A stretch of 27,239 nt of DNA from Lachnospiraceae bacterium (GTDB lineage: Bacteria > Bacillota > Clostridia > Lachnospirales > Lachnospiraceae), in NCBI GenBank assembly GCA_900751785.1, contig CAADSM010000106.1:1-27239 (forward strand). Reading direction: 5' to 3'. Made by a program: the position numbers and the translations under genes. The stretch's first letter is position 1; each line of letters starts with the position of its first letter. Below are positions 7,809-14,450 of this stretch, in pieces. Under the pieces are notes generated by a model. The model had not been told where the DNA came from and ran no database searches. It saw nothing but the letters and a program-made list of their open reading frames with translations.

Positions 7809-8720
7809 ATGTATGCAGTGGAATTACACAATTTATCAAAGACATATCCAGGCGGGAAGCAGGCGGTCAAAAACGTCAGCCTGTCTCTGGAGCCGGGAGA
7901 GGTGTTCGGCTTTCTCGGGCCTAACGGAGCAGGGAAGACGACGACGGTCAAGCTGCTGAACGGAATGCTCACGCCCACAGACGGAACCTGCCGGGTGCTG
8001 GGCGCTGATCCGGCACGGGAGCCTGAGAAAGTACATGCGGTCGCAGGCGTCGTCACGGAGAACGCGCGGATGTATGACAATCTGACCGGGCTGCAGAACC
8101 TTGTATTTTATGCGGAAATCTTCGGGATACCGGCGGAGGAGGCGGGAAGGCGGGCGGCAGCCCTCCTGGACAAGATGGAGCTGGAGGACGCGAAGGACCG
8201 GAAGCTGGCGGCATGGTCCACGGGAATGCGGCAGAGACTTTCACTTGCCCGGGCGCTGATCCACCGCCCGAAGGTCCTGTTCCTGGATGAGCCGACTTCC
8301 GGACTGGACCCGGAGAGCGCGCAGAATGTCAACCGGATGATCCGGGAGATGGCGGAAAACAGCGGGATCACTGTATTTCTCTGCACCCATCAGCTCCGGT
8401 ACGCCCAGGAGATCTGCACCCGGTACGGTCTGATCGAGGAAGGAAGTCTCCTGGCTTCAGGGACACTGGAGGAACTGCGCGAGGAAGCATTTTCCGAGAT
8501 CACCCTCCAGATCCGTGCTGACAAGATGCCGCCGGGAATGGGCTTCAAGAAAACCGGCGCACAGGAGTATGAGACTTCGGTTCGTTTAGAAAAGGAGATC
8601 CCGGAGATTGTCCGCCGTATCGCGGCAGCCGGTGGGGATATCTATGGAGTCGAGGCCAAAGAACCGGATCTGGAAGACATCTATTTCGCGCTGACCGCGG
8701 CGGGAAGGGAGGGATTGTGA
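7809..8720 (+). CDS. ABC transporter ATP-binding protein (ABC-2 exporter type)
   Basis: This 303-residue nucleotide-binding subunit has Walker A GPNGAGKTT at residues 37-45, Walker B VLFLDEPTSGLDP and the H-loop region LCTHQL. The signature is STGMRQR in place of LSGGQ, typical of exporters of the CcmA/NatA class. The C-terminal 80 residues are a short accessory domain. AGGAGG sits eight bases before the ATG, overlapping the end of the regulator gene. Its stop TGA overlaps the ATG of the permease. With that permease it should form a 2+2 exporter. The substrate is unknown; lipids, antimicrobial peptides and ions are all handled by relatives. Confidence 0.95.
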   Translation: MYAVELHNLSKTYPGGKQAVKNVSLSLEPGEVFGFLGPNGAGKTTTVKLLNGMLTPTDGTCRVLGADPAREPEKVHAVAGVVTENARMYDNLTGLQNLVFYAEIFGIPAEEAGRRAAALLDKMELEDAKDRKLAAWSTGMRQRLSLARALIHRPKVLFLDEPTSGLDPESAQNVNRMIREMAENSGITVFLCTHQLRYAQEICTRYGLIEEGSLLASGTLEELREEAFSEITLQIRADKMPPGMGFKKTGAQEYETSVRLEKEIPEIVRRIAAAGGDIYGVEAKEPDLEDIYFALTAAGREGL

Positions 8721-9505
8721 TGAAAGGTGCAGAAAAAGCGATCATCAAAAAGGATATCAGGGATGTGACATCGAACCGGAGACTTTTTTCTCAGCTCTGG
8801 ATCGTTCCCCTGATGCTGACAGTGGTGCTCCCGTCTATTTTTATCTGTGCGGCACATTTTGCCCCGGATGATCCGGAAGTCCTGGCGCTTCTGGAGCTGC
8901 TGCCGGGGGCCGCGAGCCAGGGGAGCGTGGAGCTGGCGATCGCGGGCATTATCTTCAACTATATCCTCCCGGCGTTTTTTCTGATGATCCCGATCATGAC
9001 AGCCTCCATTATGGCGGCCAGTGCCTTCGTAGGAGAGAAAGAAAAGCATACGCTGGAGACGCTCCTTTACTGTCCGCTGTCCGTGAAGGAAATCTTCAGG
9101 GCAAAGGTGCTGGCGTCTTTCTTTCTGAGCATGCTGGTATCCCTGACCTCGTTTGCGGCGATGCTGGCGGTCCTGGAGTTGGAATCTGTCTTCCTGATGG
9201 GAAGCCCGCTCCTGCCGGGAGTGGGCTGGGTGATTGTCCTGTTCCTGCTCTCGCCGGCAGTCTCGCTGATCGCCGTGACCCTGATCGTGAGGAACTCCGC
9301 CAAGGCACAGAGCGTGGAAGAATCCCAGCAGAGCGCAGTATTCCTTATCATACCTGTGGTACTGCTGGTAGTTGGCCAGTTCGCAGGTGTGATGCTCCTG
9401 AATGTATGGATCCTGCTGGGATTGAGCGTCGTGTGCGCGCTGCTGGCGTGGATGCTGCTGCAGAGGGCGGTAAAGCGGTTTACTTATGAAATGCTGCTGA
9501 AATGA
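8720..9505 (+). CDS. ABC-2 type transporter permease
   Basis: This integral membrane protein of 261 residues has about six hydrophobic segments. The first, around residues 22-42, is followed by an extracytoplasmic loop, and then come segments near IIFNYILPAFFLMIPIM, the pair around residues 120-175 and two at the C terminus. The EKEKHTLETLL stretch after the second helix is characteristic of ABC-2 permeases that pair with NatA-like ATPases. It overlaps the ATPase gene by one base (TGATG), so translation is coupled. A GTG at 8717 is an alternative start. It is the last gene of the operon, closed by a strong terminator 50 bases later. The substrate cannot be told. Confidence 0.9.
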   Translation: MKGAEKAIIKKDIRDVTSNRRLFSQLWIVPLMLTVVLPSIFICAAHFAPDDPEVLALLELLPGAASQGSVELAIAGIIFNYILPAFFLMIPIMTASIMAASAFVGEKEKHTLETLLYCPLSVKEIFRAKVLASFFLSMLVSLTSFAAMLAVLELESVFLMGSPLLPGVGWVIVLFLLSPAVSLIAVTLIVRNSAKAQSVEESQQSAVFLIIPVVLLVVGQFAGVMLLNVWILLGLSVVCALLAWMLLQRAVKRFTYEMLLK

Positions 9506-9565
9506 GAGGATAAAAATATCTGAGCAAAATGTCTGGATAAAATGTCCGGCTGAAATGCCTGGGAT
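9488..9565 (+). repeat. Imperfect 13-base tandem repeats across the permease stop codon
   Basis: Units with the form (G/A)AAATGyCyGGmT run from the last codons of the permease into the terminator. The clearest are AAAATGTCTGGAT (9526-9538), AAAATGTCCGGCT (9539-9551) and GAAATGCCTGGGAT (9552-9565). Weaker copies at 9488 and 9499 share GAAATG. It looks like a decaying slippage array; no function is evident. Confidence 0.45.
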
Positions 9566-9606
9566 GGACTGCTGCGCGTGGGCAGCGGTTTATCCCGGGT
9601 ATTTTT
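9558..9606 (+). terminator. Terminator of the XRE-ABC operon
   Basis: CCTGGGATGGACTGCTGC pairs with GCAGCGGTTTATCCCGGG across a GCGTGG loop, using several G-T pairs. The stem is followed by TATTTTT. This is a long, strong rho-independent terminator. Confidence 0.85.
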
Positions 9607-9629
9607 ACTGTGACGGCTTATGGGATCTG

Positions 9630-9638
9630 TGGTATGAT
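9630..9638 (+). promoter_or_regulatory. Extended -10 promoter of rlmI
   Basis: TGGTATGAT is an extended -10 element about 54 bases before the start codon. A poor -35 candidate TGTGAC lies 18 bases upstream. It follows the terminator of the preceding operon, so rlmI is probably transcribed from here. Confidence 0.45.
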
Positions 9639-9691
9639 ATTTCAGGAAGAATTTAGAAGAGTTCAAGAGAGAATCAGAAGGAGGAAGCATC

Positions 9692-10897
9692 ATGCCGAAC
9701 GCAGTTGTGACATTGAAGAAAGGCGCGGGGCGTACGCTTAAAGAAGGCGGTCCCTGGATTTATGATAATGAAATTGAGAGCATCATGGGAAGTTTTACGG
9801 ATGGGGATATTGTGCTCGTCCATGATTTTGACGGATATCCGCTGGGCCGCGGATTCATTAACCGTAATTCCAAGCTGACCGTCCGCATGATGACGAGAAA
9901 CCGGGATACGGAAGTGGACGAGACCTTTATCCGCATGCGTGTGAAGAATGCCTGGGAGTACAGGAAGAAGGTCATGGACGACATCTCAAGCTGCCGCGTG
10001 ATCTTCGGGGAGGCGGACTTCCTGCCGGGGCTTGTTGTGGACAAGTTCGCGGACGTCTTGGTGGTGGAATCTCTGGCGCTGGGAATCGACCGGTTCAAGG
10101 AGATGATCGTCGATATACTGAAAGAGCTGATGGAGGCGGACGGCATCCATATCCGCGGCGTGTATGAGCGCAGCGATGCGAAGGTGCGCGAGCAGGAGGG
10201 CATGGAGCGGTATAAGGGCTTCATCGGAGCGCCTTTTGATACAAAGGTAGAGATCGTGGAGAACGGCGTGCGCTACTATGTGGACGTGAAGGACGGACAG
10301 AAGACGGGATTTTTCCTGGATCAGAAATATAACCGGCGGGCAGCAGCGAAGCTCTGCAAGGGCGCAAGAGTGCTGGACTGCTTCACCCATACGGGTTCTT
10401 TTGCCCTCAATGCGGGTATGGCAGGGGCAGAGCACGTAACCGGAGTGGACGCATCAGAGCTGGGCGTTGCGCAGGCGCGGGAGAACGCAGCGCTGAACGG
10501 TCTGGAGGACCGGGTGGAATTTATCTGCGAGGATGTGTTCGACCTTCTCCCCAGGCTGGAGAAGCAGGGAGAAAAGTTCGACGTGGTGATCCTGGATCCG
10601 CCTGCATTTACTAAATCAAGAAGCTCTGTGAAGAAGGCGGTGAAGGGATATCGGGAGATCAACCTGCGTGGAATGAAGCTGGTAAAGGACGGCGGATATC
10701 TGGCGACCTGCTCCTGCTCGCATTTCATGGATCCGGAGCTCTTTACCCAGACCATCGGACAGGCGGCAAGGAATGTGCATAAGAGGCTGAGGCAGGTGGA
10801 GTTCAGGACGCAGGCGCCGGATCACCCGATTTTGTGGGGAGCGGGGGATTCGTATTATCTGAAGTTTTATATTTTCCAGGTGTGTGATGAGAAGTAG
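9692..10897 (+). CDS. rlmI: 23S rRNA (cytosine-C5)-methyltransferase RlmI family
   Basis: This 401-residue class I SAM-dependent methyltransferase has an N-terminal PUA domain (about residues 3-75, including PWIYDNEIES) that binds RNA. A connecting domain and a Rossmann methyltransferase core follow. The SAM-binding motif is VLDCFTHTGSFALNA near residue 226, an acidic residue follows in GVDAS, and motif IV is ILDPPAF near 302. Motif VI CSCSH supplies the cysteine region. The order and length match RlmI/YccW, which methylates C1962 of 23S rRNA in E. coli; the exact base here is inferred. AAGGAGG lies 7-8 bases before the ATG. The gene appears monocistronic, with a promoter behind the upstream terminator. 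Confidence 0.93.
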   Translation: MPNAVVTLKKGAGRTLKEGGPWIYDNEIESIMGSFTDGDIVLVHDFDGYPLGRGFINRNSKLTVRMMTRNRDTEVDETFIRMRVKNAWEYRKKVMDDISSCRVIFGEADFLPGLVVDKFADVLVVESLALGIDRFKEMIVDILKELMEADGIHIRGVYERSDAKVREQEGMERYKGFIGAPFDTKVEIVENGVRYYVDVKDGQKTGFFLDQKYNRRAAAKLCKGARVLDCFTHTGSFALNAGMAGAEHVTGVDASELGVAQARENAALNGLEDRVEFICEDVFDLLPRLEKQGEKFDVVILDPPAFTKSRSSVKKAVKGYREINLRGMKLVKDGGYLATCSCSHFMDPELFTQTIGQAARNVHKRLRQVEFRTQAPDHPILWGAGDSYYLKFYIFQVCDEK

Positions 10898-10945
10898 AGG
10901 ATAGGCCAATCATTTCGTTGGAAGGTAAAACAGCGCATGTAGAGT

Positions 10946-10974
10946 TTGACAACCAGACAGGCATTTGTTAGAAT
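10946..10974 (+). promoter_or_regulatory. Near-consensus promoter of the small RNA
   Basis: A perfect TTGACA (10946-10951), a 17-base spacer and TAGAAT (10969-10974) make one of the best promoters in the window. No gene with a ribosome site follows before the terminator at 11030-11072, so it drives a short untranslated transcript. Confidence 0.8.
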
Positions 10975-10980
10975 GAACAT

Positions 10981-11074
10981 AGAAAAAGGCACTGCCGATA
11001 AGCGGCTGGCCCAAAGATTTTAAGTTATTAAAAAAGTAACCGCAAACCTTTGCCGAGGACGGTTACTTTTTTAT
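10981..11074 (+). ncRNA. Putative small RNA of about 90 bases
   Basis: Transcription from the promoter just upstream should begin near 10981 and stop in the T-run ending at about 11072. The RNA contains a small GCCG/CGGC hairpin (near 10994-11006), an A/U-rich single-stranded stretch (11016-11034) and the terminator hairpin. The only ATG nearby (10973) overlaps the -10 box, has no ribosome site and would give 16 codons, so I do not treat it as coding. The layout resembles antitoxin RNAs of type I toxin-antitoxin modules that share a bidirectional terminator with a toxin on the other strand. I see no toxin ORF on the minus strand in 11073-11243, so it would be an orphan. Confidence 0.6.
11030..11072. 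terminator. Bidirectional terminator of the small RNA
   Basis: AAAAAAGTAACCG (11030-11042) pairs perfectly with CGGTTACTTTTTT (11060-11072) around a 17-base loop. A-runs and T-runs on both sides make it work in either direction. Confidence 0.9.
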
Positions 11075-11131
11075 ATGCTTCTGTTTACCCAAGCTAAAAG
11101 CGTGATGACTGTATTTTTACATATATTGATA

Positions 11132-11158
11132 AAAAATTAATGATAAACATTAATTTTT
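11132..11158 (+). promoter_or_regulatory. Perfect 11-base inverted repeat upstream of the DUF2975 promoter
   Basis: AAAAATTAATG (11132-11142), five bases (ATAAA) and CATTAATTTTT (11148-11158) form a perfect dyad that ends one base before the -35 box. A protein binding here, such as the XRE protein encoded second in the operon, could control the promoter. There is no T-run, so it is not a terminator. Confidence 0.5.
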
Positions 11159-11159
11159 G

Positions 11160-11188
11160 TTTACATCTCCCTCCACGAATGCTATCCT
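11160..11188 (+). promoter_or_regulatory. Promoter of the DUF2975/XRE operon
   Basis: TTTACA (11160-11165) and TATCCT (11183-11188) are separated by exactly 17 bases, with the start codon at 11244. It sits directly behind the inverted repeat at 11132-11158. Confidence 0.6.
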
Positions 11189-11243
11189 TAATATAGGAAA
11201 ACGGTAAATCATCCGATATGTATGAGAAAGTGAGGGATATGTA

Positions 11244-11738
11244 ATGGATGAAAATATTTATACAACAAATGTGGAGATGAAGCCTCAGAAACCCTTTTCC
11301 AGAGGATTCAGATTTTTACTGGGACTGGGGATTTTTCTGACAGGCGTTGTGAGTATACCAGGCGTTTCATTTGTTGTGATGGGGATAGGCGAACAAGCAT
11401 GGAAGGAAATGGGAATGTGTCATTTCGTAACACTGGCAGTCTGGTACGCCTGCATTTTATGCTGCTTCGTGTTTATGATCAAGATCAAGATCGATCGGAC
11501 GTATTTTTCAAAGCTTCTGGTGCGCTGTGTGCGGATCATTGGCGGTATGATCACGGCATCGTCTTTTATACTGCCGCGCTTATCCGGATATAGGGATTCG
11601 GGATTTGAGATCATGCATTTCGGATCGGTCACTCTGATCGACGGGAGTATTTTAATGATCGGAGTCCTTCTGCTCATATTTGCGGGGATCATCAAAGAGG
11701 GATTTTCCATGCAGAAGGAATTAGATGAAGTATTGTAG
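11244..11738 (+). CDS. DUF2975-type membrane protein
   Basis: This small membrane protein of 164 residues has about four hydrophobic segments (near residues 22-48, 60-82, 92-108 and 130-150). The C-terminal GIIKEGFSMQKELDEVL matches the conserved end of DUF2975 proteins, where a Gly-Phe-x-x-x-x-Glu-x-Asp element follows the last helix. Genes of this family nearly always precede a small XRE regulator, as in the Bacillus yoaS-yozG pair, and the same order is present here. Their biochemical role is unknown. GTGAGGGA lies upstream of the ATG. The stop codon is eight bases before the next start, so the two are co-transcribed. Confidence 0.8.
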   Translation: MDENIYTTNVEMKPQKPFSRGFRFLLGLGIFLTGVVSIPGVSFVVMGIGEQAWKEMGMCHFVTLAVWYACILCCFVFMIKIKIDRTYFSKLLVRCVRIIGGMITASSFILPRLSGYRDSGFEIMHFGSVTLIDGSILMIGVLLLIFAGIIKEGFSMQKELDEVL

Positions 11739-11746
11739 GTGAGAAT

Positions 11747-11962
11747 ATGGCAATCATATTGAGATTAGACCGGGTAATGGCAGACCGGAAGATGTCATTG
11801 AAGGAGCTTTCGGAAAGGGTGGGAGTCTCGAATGTGAATCTATCCAAGATCAAGACAGGGAAGATCAGTGCGATCCGATTTTCAACGCTGGAAGCCATCT
11901 GCGAGACACTGGACTGCCAGCCGGGTGATATCCTGGAGTACCGCCGGGATGAGAAGAAGTAA
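11747..11962 (+). CDS. Small XRE-family regulator (YozG-like)
   Basis: This 71-residue protein is almost entirely a Cro/CI helix-turn-helix. Two features show this: LKELSERVGVSNVNLSKIKTG for the recognition region (residues 19-39) and the closing CETLDCQPGDILEYR. It belongs to the HTH_26 type found beside DUF2975 genes. AGGTGAG stands six bases before the ATG. It probably binds the inverted repeat ahead of its operon, which is an inference. No terminator is visible between it and the bile salt hydrolase, so some read-through into that gene is possible. Confidence 0.9.
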   Translation: MAIILRLDRVMADRKMSLKELSERVGVSNVNLSKIKTGKISAIRFSTLEAICETLDCQPGDILEYRRDEKK

Positions 11963-12052
11963 GAAGGAAGAGCAGGGCAGGGATAGAAAAGAGTCCAAAT
12001 AGCCATACTAATATTGAGCATTGATGACAGAGAAGAAAACGGAGGACTTATC

Positions 12053-13033
12053 ATGTGCACCTGCATCACTTATGACAACGGCAGCTTTTATTTCGGGCGC
12101 AATCTGGATCTGGACGGTTCTTTCGGCGAGACAGTCACGGTCACTCCTAGAAATTTCAGCCTGCATTTCCGCAAGGCTGGCAGGATGGAGCGCCACTATG
12201 CCATGATCGGCATGGCGGCGGAGCAGGAGAGGTTTCCGCTCTATGCGGAGGCAGTCAACGAGAAGGGGCTGTGCATGGCAGGGCTGAACTTCCCGGGAAA
12301 TGCATGCTATCAGGAAGCGGGCGGGGAAGGGCTGGAGCTGGCGTCCTTTGAGGTGATCCCTTGGCTGCTTGGAAAGCATGCGTCTGTTGCAGAGGCTGAG
12401 AAATCTCTGAGAGAGATGCGGATCGTGGATCTGGCATTTTCAGACCAGATGCCGCCGGCGCCGCTTCACTGGATGCTTGCGGACAGGGAGCGGTGCGTCG
12501 TGCTGGAGGCGGTCAGAGAAGGGCTTAAGGTATATGAGAATCCATTCGGCGTGCTGACGAACAATCCGCCGTTTGAGTACCACAGGATGAACATGGATCA
12601 TTATCTCAATCTGGCAGCGGCAAGTCCGCAGAATCGATTTTCGGACCGCCTGGACTTGAAGCCCTGCTCCCAGGGGATGGGAGCGGTGGGACTGCCGGGA
12701 GACGCTTCGTCGGCTTCCCGTTTTGTCAGGGCGGCGTTCCTGAAGTGGAACTCAGTGGCTCCGGAGGATGAGGTGTCCAGCGTATCTCAGTTTTTCCATA
12801 TCCTGGGCGGCGTGGCGATGGTGAGAGGGACTGTGGTCACAGAGGAAGGAAAATACGACCTCACAACGTATTCCTGCTGTGTGAACGCGCAGACCGGAGT
12901 CTATTATTACAAAACATACGACGACAGCAGGATCCGGGCGGCGAAGCTGCGGGAGACAGACCCGGAGGCAAAGCGGCTGATAAAAGTAAACTGCGGAAAA
13001 GAGCGGCAGGCGGGATTTCTGTCTGAGGTGTAA
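12053..13033 (+). CDS. bsh: Bile salt hydrolase (choloylglycine hydrolase)
   Basis: This 326-residue Ntn-hydrolase removes glycine or taurine from conjugated bile acids (EC 3.5.1.24). After loss of the initiator Met, Cys2 becomes the N-terminal nucleophile. Aligned with the Clostridium perfringens enzyme, all key residues are present: Cys2, Arg16 and Asp19 in FGRNLD, Asn79 in GLNFP, Asn170 in VLTNNP and Arg223 in ASRF. Other conserved stretches are NEKGL, GLPGD and FFHIL. The selectivity loop reads SQGMGAVG, a Gly-x-Gly form. No signal peptide is present, so it is cytoplasmic. The ATG at 12053 is fixed by GGAGGA six bases upstream and by the need for Cys at position 2; the 13 extra upstream codons are not part of it. 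Penicillin V acylases are the main alternative, but the match to bile salt hydrolases is closer. Confidence 0.95.
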   Translation: MCTCITYDNGSFYFGRNLDLDGSFGETVTVTPRNFSLHFRKAGRMERHYAMIGMAAEQERFPLYAEAVNEKGLCMAGLNFPGNACYQEAGGEGLELASFEVIPWLLGKHASVAEAEKSLREMRIVDLAFSDQMPPAPLHWMLADRERCVVLEAVREGLKVYENPFGVLTNNPPFEYHRMNMDHYLNLAAASPQNRFSDRLDLKPCSQGMGAVGLPGDASSASRFVRAAFLKWNSVAPEDEVSSVSQFFHILGGVAMVRGTVVTEEGKYDLTTYSCCVNAQTGVYYYKTYDDSRIRAAKLRETDPEAKRLIKVNCGKERQAGFLSEV

Positions 13034-13070
13034 CTGCACAAATCCGGTTTTGGAATTTTGTGCAGTTTTT
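13033..13070 (+). terminator. Terminator of the bile salt hydrolase gene
   Basis: CTGCACAAATCC and GGAATTTTGTGCAG pair with a short bulge, and TTTTT follows. The sequence TGCAGTTTT is repeated 13 bases later (13061 and 13074). Confidence 0.8.
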
Positions 13071-13084
13071 CTTTGCAGTTTTCG

Positions 13085-13113
13085 TTGACGGATCATTAGA
13101 AACAGGCTAAAGT
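13085..13113 (+). promoter_or_regulatory. Candidate promoter upstream of the DUF5688 gene
   Basis: TTGACG (13085-13090), 17 bases and TAAAGT (13108-13113) lie just behind the preceding terminator. The 250-base stretch between here and the start at 13362 would be a long leader. It holds a small GGAAT/ATTCC dyad (13163-13177) and nothing else that I can support. Confidence 0.45.
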
Positions 13114-13361
13114 AGAGAGCACAGAAGATGGTTCTGCATAAGAAGCGGCCGTTTATTAAAATGGAATCTTGTATTCCGTGATCTGCATATCTGTTTTTGT
13201 CAAAAGATGTGCTTCTTTTTATCTATATCTTGAATCGGTCCCATGTCGGGAAAGCTTCCGGATTGATACACAGAAAAATGAATATGGATTGCCGGGACTC
13301 CGTTTTCTGCTGCACTGATCGGTTTCCTTCTGCAGATGCCCGGCAGGAAAGGACAAGTGCT

Positions 13362-14372
13362 ATGGAAAATGATTTGAGCTACAGGGAGTTTTGTTCGCAG
13401 TTTGACGCCTATTTTCGCCGGAATGAAGAGAGCTTTGGGAGCGGGAAGGGCGAGGTGAGATACCGCTTTTTCCCAAAGGGGTTCACAGCGGTCAGGGAGG
13501 CTGACATGAAGTTTGTCAGAGACACCAACATGAAGTATTACCAGCTTGAATCGGACAGGCTGCAGGGGGATTTTGCGGTCCTTAAGAGCGGGAAAGAAGA
13601 CAGCATACGGACGACGTACTGCTTCTCGGCGGAGAAAATGTACAGACAGTACCAGAGATACGGCTGGGACAGAGTCAGGGCGGCAGTGGAAGAAAACCTC
13701 AGATACTGCAGGCAGGAGGATATCGGGATCGTCAGTCATATGTCGGATTACCGGGCAGTGAAGGAGCGCCTCATCATCCGTCCGCTCTGCTATAAGAACA
13801 TGGTCAGGGAGGCGAGTGCCTGTGTTTATCGAAGAGTTGAGGATATCGCGCTGGTGCTCTATCTTGTGATCAAGGAGGACGAGAGTGGTCTTGGCACCAT
13901 CAAGGTCCCGAGGGCGGTCTATGAGAAGTGGGGAGAGAGCTTTGACGAGGTGATGGACGCGGCCCTTGTCAATACGCACTGCTCGGCTCTTCCGAGGCTG
14001 TATCTTTCCCCTCTGGACTGTATCAGACCGCCCTACCAGAAGGGGGCTTTCATGGCGGCGGAGAGTACTGTGGGACCGCTGGAGCGCTGGGAGATCCCTA
14101 CTGTTACGACGACGAAGCAGGTCAACGGCGCAGTCGCCATGTTCTATCCCGGTGTGAAGGAGCGGATCGCCGAGCTGTACGGGGACAGCTATTATGTCGT
14201 TTTTACCAGCATCCATGAGGCGAGGACGCACTGCAGGGGAGCATTCTCGCCGCGGCATATGCTGAGAAGCCTGAAGGAGACAAACCAGGCATTTCCGACA
14301 GAAGAGATGCTCTCCGAAAAGGTGTTTTATTATGACAGAGATAAGCGGTCTTTTGAGGCATTAATGCTGTGA
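13362..14372 (+). CDS. DUF5688 family protein
   Basis: This 336-residue soluble protein has no signal peptide or membrane segment. The overall pattern recalls DUF5688, a Lachnospiraceae-rich family with no assigned function. It includes a central VREASACVYRRVEDIALVLY region and a C-terminal VNGAVAMFYPGVKERIAELY followed by a YVVFTSIHEA stretch. Members are often present in several copies per genome and resemble accessory proteins. I chose the ATG at 13362, with AGGAAAGGA about nine bases upstream, because the in-frame sequence before it (from a TTG at 13197) looks non-conserved and lacks a ribosome site. It appears to be a single-gene unit. I am fairly sure of the family and know nothing of its activity. 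Confidence 0.8.
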   Translation: MENDLSYREFCSQFDAYFRRNEESFGSGKGEVRYRFFPKGFTAVREADMKFVRDTNMKYYQLESDRLQGDFAVLKSGKEDSIRTTYCFSAEKMYRQYQRYGWDRVRAAVEENLRYCRQEDIGIVSHMSDYRAVKERLIIRPLCYKNMVREASACVYRRVEDIALVLYLVIKEDESGLGTIKVPRAVYEKWGESFDEVMDAALVNTHCSALPRLYLSPLDCIRPPYQKGAFMAAESTVGPLERWEIPTVTTTKQVNGAVAMFYPGVKERIAELYGDSYYVVFTSIHEARTHCRGAFSPRHMLRSLKETNQAFPTEEMLSEKVFYYDRDKRSFEALML

Positions 14373-14410
14373 CGGGTAAATGCTGTAATAAATAAACGCT
14401 GTAAAGCAAT
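14363..14410 (+). repeat. Three 16-base imperfect tandem repeats across the DUF5688 stop codon
   Basis: Units start AATGCTGT (14363), AATGCTGT (14379) and AACGCTGT (14395), exactly 16 bases apart. The stop codon is in the first unit, and the last unit merges with the dyad before the symporter promoter. Function is not apparent. Confidence 0.5.
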
Positions 14411-14446
14411 AAATTGTTTTACATCCTCCTGATTTTGTTATATACT
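14400..14446 (+). promoter_or_regulatory. Promoter of the AGCS symporter with overlapping dyad operator
   Basis: TTTACA (14418-14423), 17 bases and TATACT (14441-14446) form the promoter. A dyad TGTAAAGCAAT (14400-14410) / ATTGTTTTACA (14413-14423), with one mismatch and a 2-base centre, contains the -35 box as its right arm. A bound protein there would directly compete with RNA polymerase. Confidence 0.65.
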
Positions 14447-14450
14447 GGAC

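Noticed and set aside
10973..11023. A 16-codon ORF (ATG at 10973) in the small RNA region
   Set aside because: Its ATG overlaps the -10 box, so it would not be in the transcript, and it lacks a ribosome site.
11073..11150. An 18-codon hydrophobic ORF on the minus strand near the small RNA terminator, considered as a type I toxin
   Set aside because: No ribosome site, no recognisable promoter, and no match to known toxin patterns that I can recall.
13200..14258. A 352-codon open frame on the minus strand opposite the DUF5688 gene
   Set aside because: No ribosome site or recognisable domain. The plus strand has the family pattern.
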